The translations under genes were made by a program, and so were the position numbers. A DNA stretch of 64,000 nucleotides from Kuschelorhynchus macadamiae (Eukaryota; Arthropoda; Insecta; Coleoptera; Curculionidae): contig JAUTXW010005193.1 in assembly GCA_030620095.1 (NCBI GenBank), forward strand, positions 735,501 through 799,500. The letters are read 5' to 3'. Within the stretch, counting starts at the first letter, position 1. Each line of letters begins with the position of its first letter. Below the pieces are notes generated by a model. It was not told the DNA's origin. It did not search any database and saw nothing but the letters and a program-made list of their open reading frames with translations. Positions 1 to 13,061 of the stretch are shown one piece after another.

Positions 1-21
1 GAAGATTATATATATATATAT

Positions 22-667
22 AAGTTTCAATTTCTTGGGGTAGCGGTCTGGGGATGAAGTAAAACCCGTTTTTTACATATGCCGAGCTTTTGGAAATTTA
101 TTGTTTTATTTTTCAAGGTTACAATACAAAACAGAACTTTACAATATTGTAGACCTATATAACACAAAAATGAAAAAATTGGAATGTTTCACATAGAAGC
201 TAGATGTAGTAAAAAACTCACCTTGCACGTAAGTCCTAGAGTATTCATTAAATTTAAATTAATTTTCATAAACTAATTTGAACATAAATGTAGAATCCTA
301 ATATTTTAACAAGCATAATTTACCACAAATAAAACATAGAATTAGTAATTAAATTAAGTAGTTAAGTAAAATGTAGGCACAGAAAATAGAAAATGAAAGT
401 AACAATTCAAAAAAGACATTTTGCAGTCAAACAGAAATGTTAAAATCTTTCATCTCTCTTCCTTGATATCTTTATATAGATATTTTATATAATTTTCAAT
501 ATTAAAAAAAACGTTAAAGCTTAATTTAGAGAACTGGTGCAATATTGTAATGTTCTGTTTTGTTATGTAGCCTTGAAAAAGGAAACAATAAATTTCCGAA
601 AGCTCGGCGTACGTAAAAAACGAGTTTTACTTCAGCCCCAGACCGTTACCCCAAGAAATTGAAACTT
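22..667. mobile_element. Foldback/MITE-like element with ~127-bp inverted ends
   Basis: Bases 22-149 and 541-667 are inverted copies of each other with only scattered mismatches; both ends begin AAGTTTCAATTTCTTGGGG. The 390-bp centre is AT-rich and has no coding potential. A short (TA)n lies on the left, and a long (TA)n begins about 57 bp to the right. This is a non-autonomous DNA element; I cannot assign the superfamily from the ends alone. Confidence 0.8.
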
Positions 668-722
668 TTGTATTCAACTAGTTCCGTCGTAACTACCCTC
701 CCACTCACTATGTATCTATATG

Positions 723-2559
<1,837 letters not shown>

Positions 2560-2560
<1 letters not shown>

Positions 2561-2990
2561 CACTCATTCACCACGATTCTGCTGAAACCGCTTGAGGTAG
2601 AAAGCTGAATTTTTGGCATATAACTCTAATTCCAATTTCTCAATGAAACCACCCTTTAAATATTATAATATTTCCTATTTAAGAAACGGTTAGTTTTTCC
2701 AAAAAAACGCTAGAATACGTGTGTTTTATTTTATATATATTTTAAGATTTTTTTTTAAATTTACACAGTGTGCTACAAAAATCTTAATATATAAAAAGAA
2801 AAGCCCTGTCTCACTGAGTTATCAACGCCCATCCCAAACCCCTAGACCAGAAAGCTAAAATTTTGCATAGAGTTTCCCTTTCTGATGTAGTCAAGAAATA
2901 AGGCCAGATTTTTTAAAGTTCCCACGGGATAGGGAATAATTTTTGCTTTAGAGTTGTAACCTAAGCGAAGCTGCGGGCATAATTACATAC
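2560..2990 (+). repeat. Old dispersed repeat with GCGAAGCTGCGGGC tail
   Basis: Two degenerate blocks, at about 2565-2700 and 2775-2985, each read like a common arthropod interspersed repeat: a stretch about flanking T-rich stems, then ACCAGAAAGCTAAAATTTTG, then TTCCCACGGGATAGGG, and finally AAGCGAAGCTGCGGGC. The resemblance to that repeat type is from memory. No coding capacity is seen. Confidence 0.5.
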
Positions 2991-3892
2991 GTAGGTATAT
3001 TAGATTGTAGCTTGAAAAAGATCTGAATTATTACGTGTACTATGAGGTGATGTAAAATGTAAACGTAAAATTGAAGGCGGGAGTGATTCCTCACACACAT
3101 TGTTGATTGGACAGAGACAGAGAAAAGTTGCACACAGTAGATGTTCTCGAACTGTTTTTCTAAAATGACAGCAATACCGAGATTTGGAAGAACTTTCAAG
3201 CAGCACAAAAAAAAATCTCGTACATCATCATCAGACAGCGAATCAAGCCATACCAGAAGAACTAGAGGCTTCTGAAGCTACCGGAATTTATTCAAGCTAG
3301 CATAAAGCTCAAAATGAAATCAAAATGTGAAAAAAAAGTCGGTACAACCATCTCGGTGTAAACATTCAAATATAATAGCAATGAAATTAAAAATCTCTTC
3401 GTCTGTAAAAAATTATTTATGTATGTAAGAACAGCCAAGAAATACTCCCTCCAGTCATATTGCCCGTCTAAAGTCTAGAAGATTTATCTGTCAAGGAATC
3501 ATCGTATCTTCATTTATGTTAAAGCTCTTATGGTTATTATAATACTTACTGCTGCATTTTCACATCCCTCATTTCGGCACTAATAAAGTCTCGATTGGCA
3601 TTAAAATACTCGATTACCTTTATGACATCTATTTCCGGCATATTGAAGGAATCGGCACATTGTTTATACTCAATTAATTCATAGTGTATTTAAAAATTAT
3701 CTAACTTAATTTGTCGACATAGCCAGTGTCGACCTGTCGGATGCAATGACTACTTTTTGGGTTTAGCACGAATATCTTAGTTGAAAAGCACTCTAGAAGA
3801 ATATTCTATACGATAAACTAGGTTTATTTTTATTTGGACTCTTTATATCTATATATAGATATTGTTCACGTCCTTATAAATTAATATTTTAG
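2991..3892. other. Gene-free region upstream of DM9 exon
   Basis: No exon could be supported here. The DM9 gene needs an earlier exon ending after the first base of a codon, because the exon at 3893 opens with two leftover bases. I could not find a convincing start exon in the window, so it may lie to the left. Confidence 0.5.
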
Positions 3893-4089
3893 GTTATTAC
3901 TGGAGGGATTACTATGGCCGAGTTCCACTAGACGCTATTGTAGCAGGCACTGATATAAATGGCGAAAAAGTATATGTTGGACAAGCATTTACAAAATCTG
4001 AGCCAGGGATATACCCAACAAGTGTTCAGTCCGGGAAAGATGTTTTTGCTCAAATATTTGGAGTAAAAAAAGCAGACAATTTCATTCAG
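3893..4089 (+). CDS. DM9-domain (DUF3421) protein, internal exon
   Basis: The exon follows a clear acceptor (taatattttag) and ends at cag|gtaact. It has two leading bases that complete a split codon, then 65 codons ending in phase 0. The peptide opens YYWRDYYGRVPLDAIVAG and continues into GEKVYVGQAF. This is the first DM9 repeat: a W, then a proline-spaced segment with D-A-I/V-x-G, then a G-x-x-V-Y-V-G core. DM9 proteins are small, mostly cytosolic proteins common in insects and molluscs, and some bind mannose; their role in insects is largely unknown. The phase, strand and protein logic all join this exon to the one at 11109. The start codon is not in view. Confidence 0.88.
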
Positions 4090-4715
4090 GTAACTATAGT
4101 TTTGCACGTCTCTATACTGATTTTTTTTTAAATACAACGACCTGTAGTACCTAAAGAAATTAAAGATACATTTTGCTAGGTGAATGGTGCAAAGATCTGT
4201 GTTTTATTAATGCACCGATTTTTCTGTTATTTTGTTATACTTCAGAGTAAAGTCAGAAACTATAATTATTACATTGACTGTACTGCAACCGCTGCGCGCT
4301 GTATCGAACTAATATTATGGTTTGATATCATTTTTTGTATCAATTTTTGTTTGTTATTACTTTTGAAGTCAACGCCAGTCACTAAAAAAAACTGCAACCT
4401 CTATTTAACACAGAGTCTACCAAAGGCAGAAAATATTAGTTCTATGATATATGTGTAGTAACCTTATGCACAAAACTGGTAATTTGGAGGGGGACTATTT
4501 CTATTTTTTCAAGTAATATGTAGAGGGCGCTTGTGACACCCTAATATATACCCGCTATTTCATGCATAACTTTCTCGTTAGTACCGTTTCATTATTTTTT
4601 ATTCCGACAGAGTAACGATTTTCTAAGAAAAAAAGGTATACTACATTTCATTCGATTAAACAAACCATTTTTGAAAAATTTTGCAGGTCAAAAAATAGTA
4701 AAACACTGTCACTTC

Positions 4716-5612
4716 AACAATTGGGCAAAATGTCCACCATTTACTTCTATGCATTTTTTAATCCCTTTACCAAATAGCGCCTTATTTGGAATAAAGTTCT
4801 CTGTTTATTCCTGCAAATATTTGTGGCATCTTGAATTTTTTTTACACTAAATATTTAATATAACCCCAAAAACATAGATCCAAAGGAATAAGATCCTGGG
4901 TACGCGGTGGACATGGAAATTCACTGCCACGACCAAACCATCTGTGAGGCAACCATTCATCTAAAAAATTTCGAACCGCAACTGGATAATGCGGCGAAGC
5001 ACCATCGTACATATACCACACGTAAATTAAAGGAACATCATCGATTAGATTCAGCAAATCATTTGGTACAAACTGCAAGTACTGGTTACCATTTAGCCTT
5101 GCGGGTAACTCAAAAGGTCCCATAATAAAATCAGCAGTTATGCCACTCCAAATGTTGATAGAAAATTTCTGCTGAAAATGCCGTTCTTTGGTTAAGTATG
5201 GATTTTCCAGTTCCCACAGATGGTTATTTTGCCAATTAAATACACCTCGTCTGGTGAAGGTCTCCTCGTCCGTGAACAGGATTTTATTGATAAACGTTGG
5301 ATCCTGATTGAGATCATGAAGCAGAAATTTCTAAAATTGGAGCTTGGCTAATAAATCGATTGGTAGTAGGTGTTGAACGGGATTCAAATGATATGGGTTT
5401 AGTTTTTCAGTGTGTAAAACTTGTAAAACCGATGTCCTTTTCACATGAATAGCATTCGTCAAATGTCTTGTATTTACACATGGATTTTCACCTACTTCCA
5501 CATGATTCTGAGGACGAAAGGACCCTGTTTCACTTAGTCGGCCGTATAATTTTTGATAAATGTGTCGATCCGGATAGCTTGGATATTGTTGTTGGTAGCG
5601 TCTTGCTGTCAT
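4716..5612 (-). pseudogene. Tc1/mariner DD41D-type transposase, broken
   Basis: Reading from 5612 downward, an N-terminal helix-turn-helix portion (with LYGRLSETGSFRP) is stopped by an in-frame TAG at 5331-5333. The same frame then resumes with ILFTDEETF (first catalytic Asp) and WYMYDGASPHYP (second Asp). The third Asp lies in LIPLDLCFW, 41 residues after the second. A second stop and frame change near 4842 separate the C-terminal tail, which still shows CIEVNGGHF near 4725. The architecture matches the intact transposase at 47406-48560, but the sequence is clearly a different lineage. The 5' terminal repeat is missing, because a dispersed repeat abuts at about 5640. Confidence 0.85.
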
Positions 5613-5639
5613 TATTCACGCATTTGGCGCAAATCTAGG

Positions 5640-6186
5640 TATGATCTCAAAAAACGTGAAGATCTATAAAGTCTGGGAGAGTGATTTTTTCACGATTACA
5701 AACATTCTCGATCCCTATATCACACTCAATTCTTGCACCAATGTAAAATCAATTTAATAAGTAGTTGTTTCGTCATCTTGGATTCGTACCTAAATTTTAA
5801 AAGTTTATTTCTTCGCAATACTTGATGTTTGTGCAAAATTTGGAGTAAATTGGATAAGCAGTTTTTAGTAATATTTTACATAACTAACATATCACTAGAC
5901 CGCTATATTCGATTTTTATCAAAATATTACCAGGTCATCTCCATATGACCTTTAATTTTTCGCCAATATTTAAAGTCAGTGAGGTAAGTAGTTTCTGAAC
6001 TAGGCGGCGAATAGACAGACTGACAGAGCGATAGACAGAGCGACAGACGAACCGACAGACAAACCAAGAGATAGAACACCAAGCAGAGACACGGAATTGA
6101 GAAAACTTCTTTTTTTACCACCTAGGGACTCTAAAACGTCATGATATGTAAAATTCTGGGTGGGTGATCTTTTCGCGATTACGATA
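5640..6186 (+). repeat. Dispersed repeat of degenerate ~165-nt units
   Basis: Units share a core close to CAAAATTTGGAGTAAATTGG followed by ATAAGTAGTTTTT, and a block reading CCGCCATTTTGTTTCGCCAT or variants. A GACAGAC-rich stretch lies at 6010-6060 and a GTGATTTTTTCACGATTAC motif near the ends. The same family appears at about 23.4, 35.1, 44.8, 52.4, 59.5 and 62.9 kb. It is non-coding. Confidence 0.75.
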
Positions 6187-6882
6187 CAGGAAAATAAAAT
6201 AAGTATTCATCATTTGCGCCAAATGCTAGAAATATGGAGGCGCTATTTTTCAATAGTTCTGATTTTGTTTCTTTTGAAATCACTACGATAAATATATACA
6301 AATAATAAATAAATTCATTAGATTAAGATAATTGAAAGAGTGGGTATTAAGGATAAAAATGCAAAATAAAAGAAAACTGAACAAAGACAAAAAAATGTGT
6401 TTTGGGATATTTCCATATTTTTCTGTTTCATATTATATAAAAAATCTATATTAATGAAGCTTGGTAAAAGTAAGCCTACATGTCATAACGAAATTTAATA
6501 GTTTTGAGTCATTTACATATACGCTGTAATCAGCGTGGATACCTGGGCCTATCCATTCAAAATAAATCTAGTCACAGTACATTACAAGCTTTCTATTGTA
6601 ATGTTTTTAGGTAACAATAAAAATATCGAAAGTATACGCCAGTGCCACTTAAATTGTATGACTCCAAAAATTTAAGCCAATTCTATCTATAAAAGTTAAT
6701 TTAACACATTTGTATATCCAAAATTTTCACATATAATATTTTTCTTCAAAGTTTGACTGATTGCATCTTGAGATTTCGATACGAATAATGTTCAATATAG
6801 TTCCCTAAAAACTATCAACGTCATTCAAAATTTTAAATGTTAATATTTATCATGCCATTTATAAATGTAGACTTTATTTACA
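6187..6882. other. Gene-free intronic sequence
   Basis: AT-rich, with no recognised domain or repeat. Confidence 0.5.
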
Positions 6883-7735
6883 CGAGCGGTGTATAATTCT
6901 TGTCTGCTTTCACTATTGCTTTGTAGAAATTGGTTTGTTGTTTTTTATTTAGCGATTGTATATCTATAATTCCCCTCCCTCTCTCTTTTTTCTCGATGGC
7001 GAGTCTTTCCTTGCATGCGTTGGGGTGTAACTTCCTGTGTTTAGTAAATTCAGAGCGTTTGAAAATGTGAATGTTTTCTATGTCTATGTGTGACGATTTA
7101 ATGATATTAAACGAATACGTAAGAATATGGCGAAGGTGTTAATAGGTTTCGTTAGATTCCTGGAGTTCAGTTTTATTTTTAGTAGTTTTGTGAGTCTGGT
7201 TTTAAATTCCATCTATGGTTTCATTGTTGATTGTTTCAGTCGTAGGGTAGTCTTTCCACTGTCCCTTGTTGATATGAAGTAGCTTGCATTTACTTATACC
7301 AAATTCGATGTTGATGTCCAAGGTAAACGTTTCATATAATTTTATATCATTCATGTACAAGAGATGGTTTTTTTGTTTAGGTTCTTTTTTTGGGTGTTTA
7401 ATGTGGAATCCGAAGTTTGTGTTATTTAGGGTATTTGAGAGTGGATTGAGACATAGGCAGAACCACAAAGCGCTGAGTGAATCTCCCTGGAATATACCTC
7501 GTCTGATGTGAATCTTTTCTGTTTCGATGTGTTCTTTTCGTGTTCTAAGGTTGATTTTAGTTTTCCACATACTCATGATTTGCGTAAGAAATTGCATGAA
7601 ATTTTGTTTGACTTTGTATAAATCTAGCACTCTGGTTGGTCAAGTGTGGGGTATCGAATCAAAGGCTTTGTTATAATCTATGTAACCAGGCTGAAAGTTT
7701 CTATGATTTTTCATGGTTTGTTCCATGATTGATTA
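6883..7735 (-). pseudogene. R4/Dong-like LINE fragment (reverse transcriptase)
   Basis: Read on the minus strand, the open frame at 7202-7630 contains IRRGIFQGDSLSALWFCLCL (RT motif around FQGDSLS) and LLYMNDIKLYE, where the usual YMDD is YMND. DINIEFGISKCKLLHINKG follows. The segment lines up with about 9330-10230 of the neighbouring copy but carries internal deletions. It ends at (TTA)n near 7732. R4/Dong elements encode one protein with a central RT and a restriction-like endonuclease. This piece lacks the endonuclease and is dead. Confidence 0.85.
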
Positions 7736-8421
7736 TTATTATTATCTCGACTTGTTGTCTCACAGTATTTCTGTGGTTGCATTATAAAAAGAATAAGGAA
7801 AAAAGCATCTATTGTGTATTAAGGAATGATCTAACGATGCTACATGTTTTCAAAATGACTGATTTCTGGATGTTTCTATGAATGTCTGTATTAAGTCCTA
7901 ATTGAGCCAAATGCGGTGTAAACGTTGTTGGGGTGAGACCTGTTACTGACATGACGAGAGGAACATTGATGACCCTTTCCTGTTTCCACAGCATTTTTAC
8001 TTCCACTGCCAAGACGGTGTATTTGGCGATCTTCTCACTGTATTTCGCTTGGATGTTCTCGTCGTTGGGGACAACCAACAGCCATGTCAATTAAATAAGT
8101 AATCTTCTCTTTTTGGATTGAAAGGTGATATCTGGTCTGTTTCCGGATATTCTTTTATCTGTGTGGATGTCAATGCTTGTAGTCTTCGTTTTTAAGTATG
8201 GATGTTGGTGTATAATGGTAGTAAGGGTTTGTGTTCTCTGTTAGTTTATATGTTGTGGCTAATGCTTGATGAACGACCTTCGCTGCTGTTGAGTTATGTC
8301 TCGCGGTGTATTCAGTTCCGGCCGTTATTCTTCATCCATTCGTTATGTGATCGATCGTTTCTCTCTGCTGGTGACATATCCGGCACCTGTCGTCTTCAAT
8401 GGTTGTGTCCTTGATGATGTG
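7736..8421 (-). pseudogene. R4/Dong-like LINE fragment (3' end, endonuclease part)
   Basis: On the minus strand this piece covers the zinc-knuckle and restriction-like endonuclease end, broken by indels. Its last part (7809-8090) reads PNDENIQAKYSEKIAKYTVL, then a conserved C-terminus ending SIVRSFLNTQ before a stop. The 3' UTR ends in CTGTGAGACAACAAGTCGAG and then (TAA)n at 7732-7745, the tail also seen at 14355. It abuts the 3' UTR of the next copy at about 8421. Confidence 0.82.
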
Positions 8422-10710
8422 CTTATACCAAGACAGTACAAAAAAAAATAAAAAAAAAACAACTCTTGTGTATTAAGAAATGATCTAACGATGCTACATG
8501 TTTTCAAAATGACCGACTTTTGGATGTTCCTGTGAATGTCTGTATTAATTCCTAATTGAGCCAAATGCGGTGTAAACGTTGTTGGGGTGAGACCTGTTAC
8601 TGATATAAAGAGAGGAACAATGATGACTCTTTCCTGTTTCCACAGCCTTTTTACTTCCATTGCCAAGTCGGTGTATTTGGCGATCTTCTCACTATATTTC
8701 GCATAGACGTTCTCGTCGTTGGGGACAACCATGTCAATTAAATAAGTGATTTTCTCTTTTTTGGATTGAAAGGTGATATCGGGTCTGTTTGCGGGGATTG
8801 TTTTACCTGTGTGGATGTCAATTGTCCAGTAGAGCTTGTAGTCTTCGTTTTCAAGTGTGGATGTTGGTGTATAATGGTAGTAAGGGTCTGTGCTCTCTGT
8901 TAGTTTGTATGTTGTGGCTAATGCTTGATGAACGACCTTCGCTGCTGAGTTGTGTCTCTCGGTGTATTCAGTTCCGGCCATTATTCTACATCCACTCGTT
9001 ATGTGATCGATCGTTTCTCTCTGCTGGTGACATCTCCTACATCTCCCGTCTTCAATGGTTGCGTCCCTGATGATGTGCTTTCGGTAGTTTCTGGTTGCTA
9101 TGACTTTGTCCTGGATGGCAAGCAAGAAGCCTTCTATTTCGGGGAACAGCTGCCCGTCTTGTAACCACGTATATGAAAGTTTTTTATGTATGTAGTCTTG
9201 CTTTATGTGGTATCTGTGTCTTCTGTAAAGTGTTTTTTCAGACCAGGCTTTCAGCTTTTCTAGTCGTGATTCGATGTGACTGTGTGCATCTGCTGCGTGG
9301 CTCGTTTCAGACAGGTCGAGCGGTGTGCTTGTGGAGGTTAGTTTGTTTGTTGTGGAAGAATTTTCTGAGTTCGTAAATTTGTTTTTTATTTAGCGATTGT
9401 ATATCTATAATTCCTCTCCCTCCTTCTTTTTTCTCGATGGTGAGCCTTTCCTTGTATGCGTTGGGATGTAACTTCCTGTGCTTAGTGAATTCAGAGCGTA
9501 TGAGAATGTGAATGTTTTCTATGTGTGTGTGTGACCATTTAATGATACCAAACGAATACGTAAGAACCGGTATTGCGAAGGTGTTAATAGCTTTCGTTAA
9601 ATTTCAGGAATTCAGTTTTGTTTTTAGTACTGAGTGAGTCTGGTTTTAAATTCCGTCTTGAGCTCTGATTTGATATGAGTGTGGTTAATATTGGTGCTTT
9701 GTTGGAAGCCTAGGTATCTGTATGTTTCTTCTTTGAGCATGTTATCTATAGTTTCATTGTTGATTGTTTCCCTCGTAGGGTGGTCTTTCCACTGTCCCTT
9801 GTTGATATGAAGTAGCATGCATTTACTTATACCAAATTCCATGTTGATGTCCAGGGTAAACGTTTCTGTGATTTTAAGGAGTTCCTTTAGCTGTGCCTTT
9901 GTGCTTGCATATAATTTTGTGTCATCCATGTACGAGAGATGGTTTATTTTGTGTAGGTTATTTTTTTGGTGTTTAATTTGGAATCCAAAGTTTGTGTTAT
10001 TCAGTGTGTTTGAGAGTAGATTGAGACAGAGGCAGAACCACAAATCCAAAACCACAATCTTAGTTTTCCACGTACTCATGATTTGCGTAAGAAATTGCCT
10101 GATGTTTTATTGACTTTGTATAATTCTAGCACTCTGGTTAGCTAACTGGGGGGGTATTGAATCAAAGGCTTTTTTATAATCTATGTAACCAGTATGAAGG
10201 TTTCTATAATTTTTCCTGGTTTGTTTCATGATGACGCTGTCTATAATTAGCTGCTCCTTGCATCCTCGGCTGTTTTTCCTGCAACCTTTTTGCTCTTCCG
10301 TTAGAATGTTTTTGTGTGCCAGATGTTGTTTTATTCTCCTGGTAATTGTGGCTGTGATGATCTTATATAGGCACGTAATAGGTCGGTAATTTGACGGGTC
10401 CTTATTGTCTGAATTTTTGGGTTTATGGTATGTTATTCCTTGAGTGAGAAAACTGAGGAGTGTGCTAGGTTTTAAAATAATTTCATTAATTTGGCGAGTG
10501 AGAGCTACATGTGTGGAGGTAAACTGTTTGTACCAGAAGTTATGAATGTTATCTATTTTAGGACATATTCAGTTATGCGTGTATTTGATTGTTTCTGCAA
10601 CTTCTTGTGTTGTCATTGCAAAGTCCTCTTGTTCGTCCAAGCACGTTTGTCTGTCTTCTTCCGTTTTAATCCATGAAGCGTTATTATTATGTAGGTTCGG
10701 TTATTGTTTC
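8422..10710 (-). pseudogene. R4/Dong-like LINE, longest copy, frameshifted
   Basis: On the minus strand, from 10710 downward, the domains appear in order. An N-terminal RT part reads DPSNYRPITCLYKIITATIT and RKNSRGCKEQLIID (10.2-10.4 kb). The RT core has HLSYMDDTKLYA (about 9.9 kb, YMDD intact). A CCHC knuckle C-X2-C-X8-H-X4-C follows (about 9.03 kb, in the frame 8343-9125). The restriction-like endonuclease then shows RPDITFQ...LIDM, a PD-X12-D arrangement. The stop after SFLNTQ is lost (TAG to GAG), so the frame runs on into flanking DNA. Frameshifts separate the domains. A (TTA)n run at 10711-10729 flanks the 5' side, matching the known preference of Dong for TAA repeats. The 3' end is cut where it meets the neighbouring copy. 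Confidence 0.88.
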
Positions 10711-10729
10711 TATTATTATTATTATTATT
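10711..10729. repeat. (TTA)n run flanking LINE
   Basis: Short TTA trinucleotide array next to the R4/Dong-like copy; the probable insertion target. Confidence 0.9.
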
Positions 10730-11108
10730 TATACATCTTTAAACGAAAAACCTCTTCCAAGCCAACGTTTATTAAAATAACAAACTGAGAGAACTCACAT
10801 CCAATATTCGTGTTTTTTTATCAATAAAATGTCAGTCTGCAATAGACATAAAATTCAAAAAATGTATTCTTGTTTTTGTTGGAAAAAAAAAAGTTGCCTG
10901 TAAACATATTTTTTACCTGGTACATATTTTTTTTTTGAAAGTCAAACGAAATTCTTGTTTAGAAAATTAACGCTAAACTCTCCATTGCTTTTTTTTAATC
11001 GATTAAACATATAGATCGTCCCAATTAAAAAATTATAATACCAAGTAGCTCTAAGCTACATTTCAGATTTCTTTTAAACAAGAATAAAATAATTTTTACT
11101 ATTTTTAG

Positions 11109-11408
11109 ATTTTGTGTGGTAAGGATCCTGAAAATTTCCACTGGATTCCAACAAATTCAACCCACCTTCATCTTCTTAATGTCGATCATCAAGTTATTAG
11201 GGGCGGCATTGAAGAAAATAATTGGCTTAATATTGGGCGCATCAAATATCAAGGAGGAATTTCTGTGGGAAAGGTACTCTCTGGCCATATTGGAAATGCC
11301 GAATTATGGTTTGCACATAATGGAAATGAAGTGAAATCCAATATTTATGAAGTACTAACTTACAACGATGTGCCGTCTAAAATAGAAATAAGAATGGGGT
11401 CAGTGTAA
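11109..11408 (+). CDS. DM9-domain (DUF3421) protein, terminal exon
   Basis: The exon begins after the acceptor atttttag in phase 0, matching the phase of the 3893-4089 exon. It has 99 codons plus TAA. It carries the rest of the first DM9 unit and a second one. The sequence runs from ILCGKDPENFHWIPTNSTH to VIRGGIEENNWLNIGRIKYQ, then GGISVGKVLSGHIGNAELWF, and ends in YEVLTYNDVPSKIEIRMGSV. The W-I-P, I-R-G-G, N-I-G-R and G-K-V positions are family hallmarks. There are no stops or indels, in contrast to all the TE remnants around it, so the gene is probably under selection. Confidence 0.9.
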   Translation: MLCGKDPENFHWIPTNSTHLHLLNVDHQVIRGGIEENNWLNIGRIKYQGGISVGKVLSGHIGNAELWFAHNGNEVKSNIYEVLTYNDVPSKIEIRMGSV

Positions 11409-11715
11409 CTATTACCGTCTATTGGTGCACAAAAAAACTAGCTAGAACGTTTCCAGAATAATCAGATTTGTATTTTGTCACCTTAAAAGAGTATTTGCAA
11501 ATTAAATTTTCATTTTTGGTTACGAAATTTCACAATTCTTAGTATATTATGGCATTTTTTTAATGAACGAGAAAACGTAAGAAACAGTCACCGCCATATA
11601 GTATTGTTTAAAATTAGTTTTTTTTTAAAGGGTACGCATAGGACTATTATTTTAAATGTAATCGACTTGTAGCAAAAGTTTTTGTTTTTTTTTTAAATCA
11701 TCATAAAAAATAAGA

Positions 11716-11721
11716 AATAAA
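11716..11721 (+). promoter_or_regulatory. Candidate polyadenylation signal (AATAAA)
   Basis: An AATAAA hexamer lies about 310 bases after the DM9 stop. A second one is at 11852-11857. The surroundings are very AT-rich, so chance occurrence is likely and I cannot choose between them. Confidence 0.35.
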
Positions 11722-12169
11722 AAGTTTAAAAGATTAAAAAAAAATCGCAATAGCCTATTCCTAATACTTTTTTAAATGCTTTTTAATTAATTTTATTTAA
11801 ATATAAAATTGCTTGTTTCGTTTATTTTAGAGTATTTTTTATAATGATAAGAATAAATGTTTTTGTGTATTTAATATTGTTTTATTGAAAGTACATTTTG
11901 GGTAACAATGAAATGTTTGATTTGTGGATACCATCATCAGCCTTTCACTGCTGGAGATCGTTCTACCTCCCGCACATACATATGTTGTATGTTTCAGATG
12001 TTTTGTCTTTAACAACGTGCAATAAACATATAAAAAACAGGCATTTTATAATTTACATTCATCATTTAATTATCTGGAAGGAATCAATTTAAAGAAACAA
12101 AATAACGGTAGGTATTAATTTTTTTCCATGAAACTTAATATTAACTGGCAATTAAAACAATTCTAGATC

Positions 12170-12660
12170 CTAGTTGTCATTGGAACTACTGGATGTAGAT
12201 GCTTCCAAATTAATGCAGTGCGTGTGATTTTCATTCACATTCTGCACAGTCCCATCAGGCAACATTTGTTTTGTTTTGAACGGAATCTTCTACACAGCAT
12301 TCAGCAACCGTGATGATCGCCAACCACCATGACGCTTCAATCTTAAAAGATCTGCACCAGTGTCATCTAGAAGAGTCGCGAATGACTGTTTGAAGCAGTG
12401 ACTAGTGTATAAATCTGGATTCTTCAAAAGCAGCTAGCTTGTACATTTCCCATTGCGATAGTTAATGAAGAAGCAATCATGAGGAATAGCTACTGGACGA
12501 AGGCGCACATATGTTTGGCAATTATTTACAAATTGAATTTTTTGTGCCTTTTTTATTTGTATGTGGTATTTTAATTACTAAAACATTTCAACATACCAAG
12601 TGGTCATTCTGACTAGTTCGTCTCTACGATATGCTCCAGCAATAATAGCGATAATGACAA
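12170..12660 (-). pseudogene. Crypton-like tyrosine recombinase, broken
   Basis: On the minus strand, 12660-12600 reads VVVIIAIIAGAYRRDELVRM, the region of the first catalytic Arg. After a degenerate linker, 12510-12180 reads RLRPVAIPHDCFFINYRNG, TSHCFKQSFATLLDDTGADL and LKRHGGWRSS. This is the H-x-x-R box and the H/W box of Crypton/ZMYM-type recombinases. A one-base shift follows, and the frame continues as TVAECCVEDSVQNKTNVA, where the family normally has a Tyr at the second Cys. The box-II Arg is Gln here. Catalysis is therefore lost twice over, besides the stop and frameshift. The assignment rests on motif recognition, without an alignment. Confidence 0.75.
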
Positions 12661-12814
12661 CCACTTAATAAATAAATTAAGTAAATATTTTCGATTATTT
12701 TGCACAATACCCAACGGATGTTTGTTTCCAAAACGCTGTTTATTTTGAATATATTCTAATATCTGTATTTTTTTTGACTGCTAATGTGGATTTTTTATTG
12801 GCCAATACCCATAT

Positions 12815-13061
12815 TGGCTTTGTAGAGAATTTCGCAAATAACAGCTCCACTACATAAACTAACTAAACAGAAAAGTGTCTATAACTCGACTCCAGAATGT
12901 GCCACTGCATTTAGAAGACTGAAATCAGCTTTATGTTCTAGTCCATTTCAGACTTTGCGTCAACAATATGGAATATTTACTTTAGACACAGATGCAAGAA
13001 ATGTGGGCATTGAAGCTCTTTTGTCGCAAGTCCAACAATCTTTAGAACATGTAAAAGACTA
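12815..13061 (+). pseudogene. Gypsy pol fragment (RT/RNase H junction), left part
   Basis: The forward frame reads ITAPLHKLTKQKSVYNSTPE, CATAFRRLKSALCSSPFQTL and IFTLDTDARNVGIEALLSQV. This is the typical end of a Ty3/gypsy RT and the start of RNase H, with the TDA(S) motif. It is cut at 13061 by the R4/Dong-like copy in (TAA)n, and remnants of the same pol resume at 14356. Confidence 0.85.

Larger units (their letters stand above)
4090..11108 (+). other. 7.0-kb intron of the DM9 gene, filled with TEs
   Basis: The intron is bounded by GT at 4090 and AG at 11107-11108, and both ends are in phase 0. It contains a dead DD41D transposase, a dispersed repeat and three R4/Dong-like LINE pieces, all antisense to the host gene except the repeat. 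Without these insertions the intron would be about 2.5-3 kb. Confidence 0.8.

Noticed and set aside
5927..6121. 64-codon minus-strand frame with repeated Leu/Ser
   Set aside because: It reads the GACAGAC-rich part of a dispersed repeat.
8202..10113. Forward-strand frames of 70-98 codons
   Set aside because: They lie antisense to the R4/Dong-like RT and endonuclease and recur with each copy, as expected for shadow frames.
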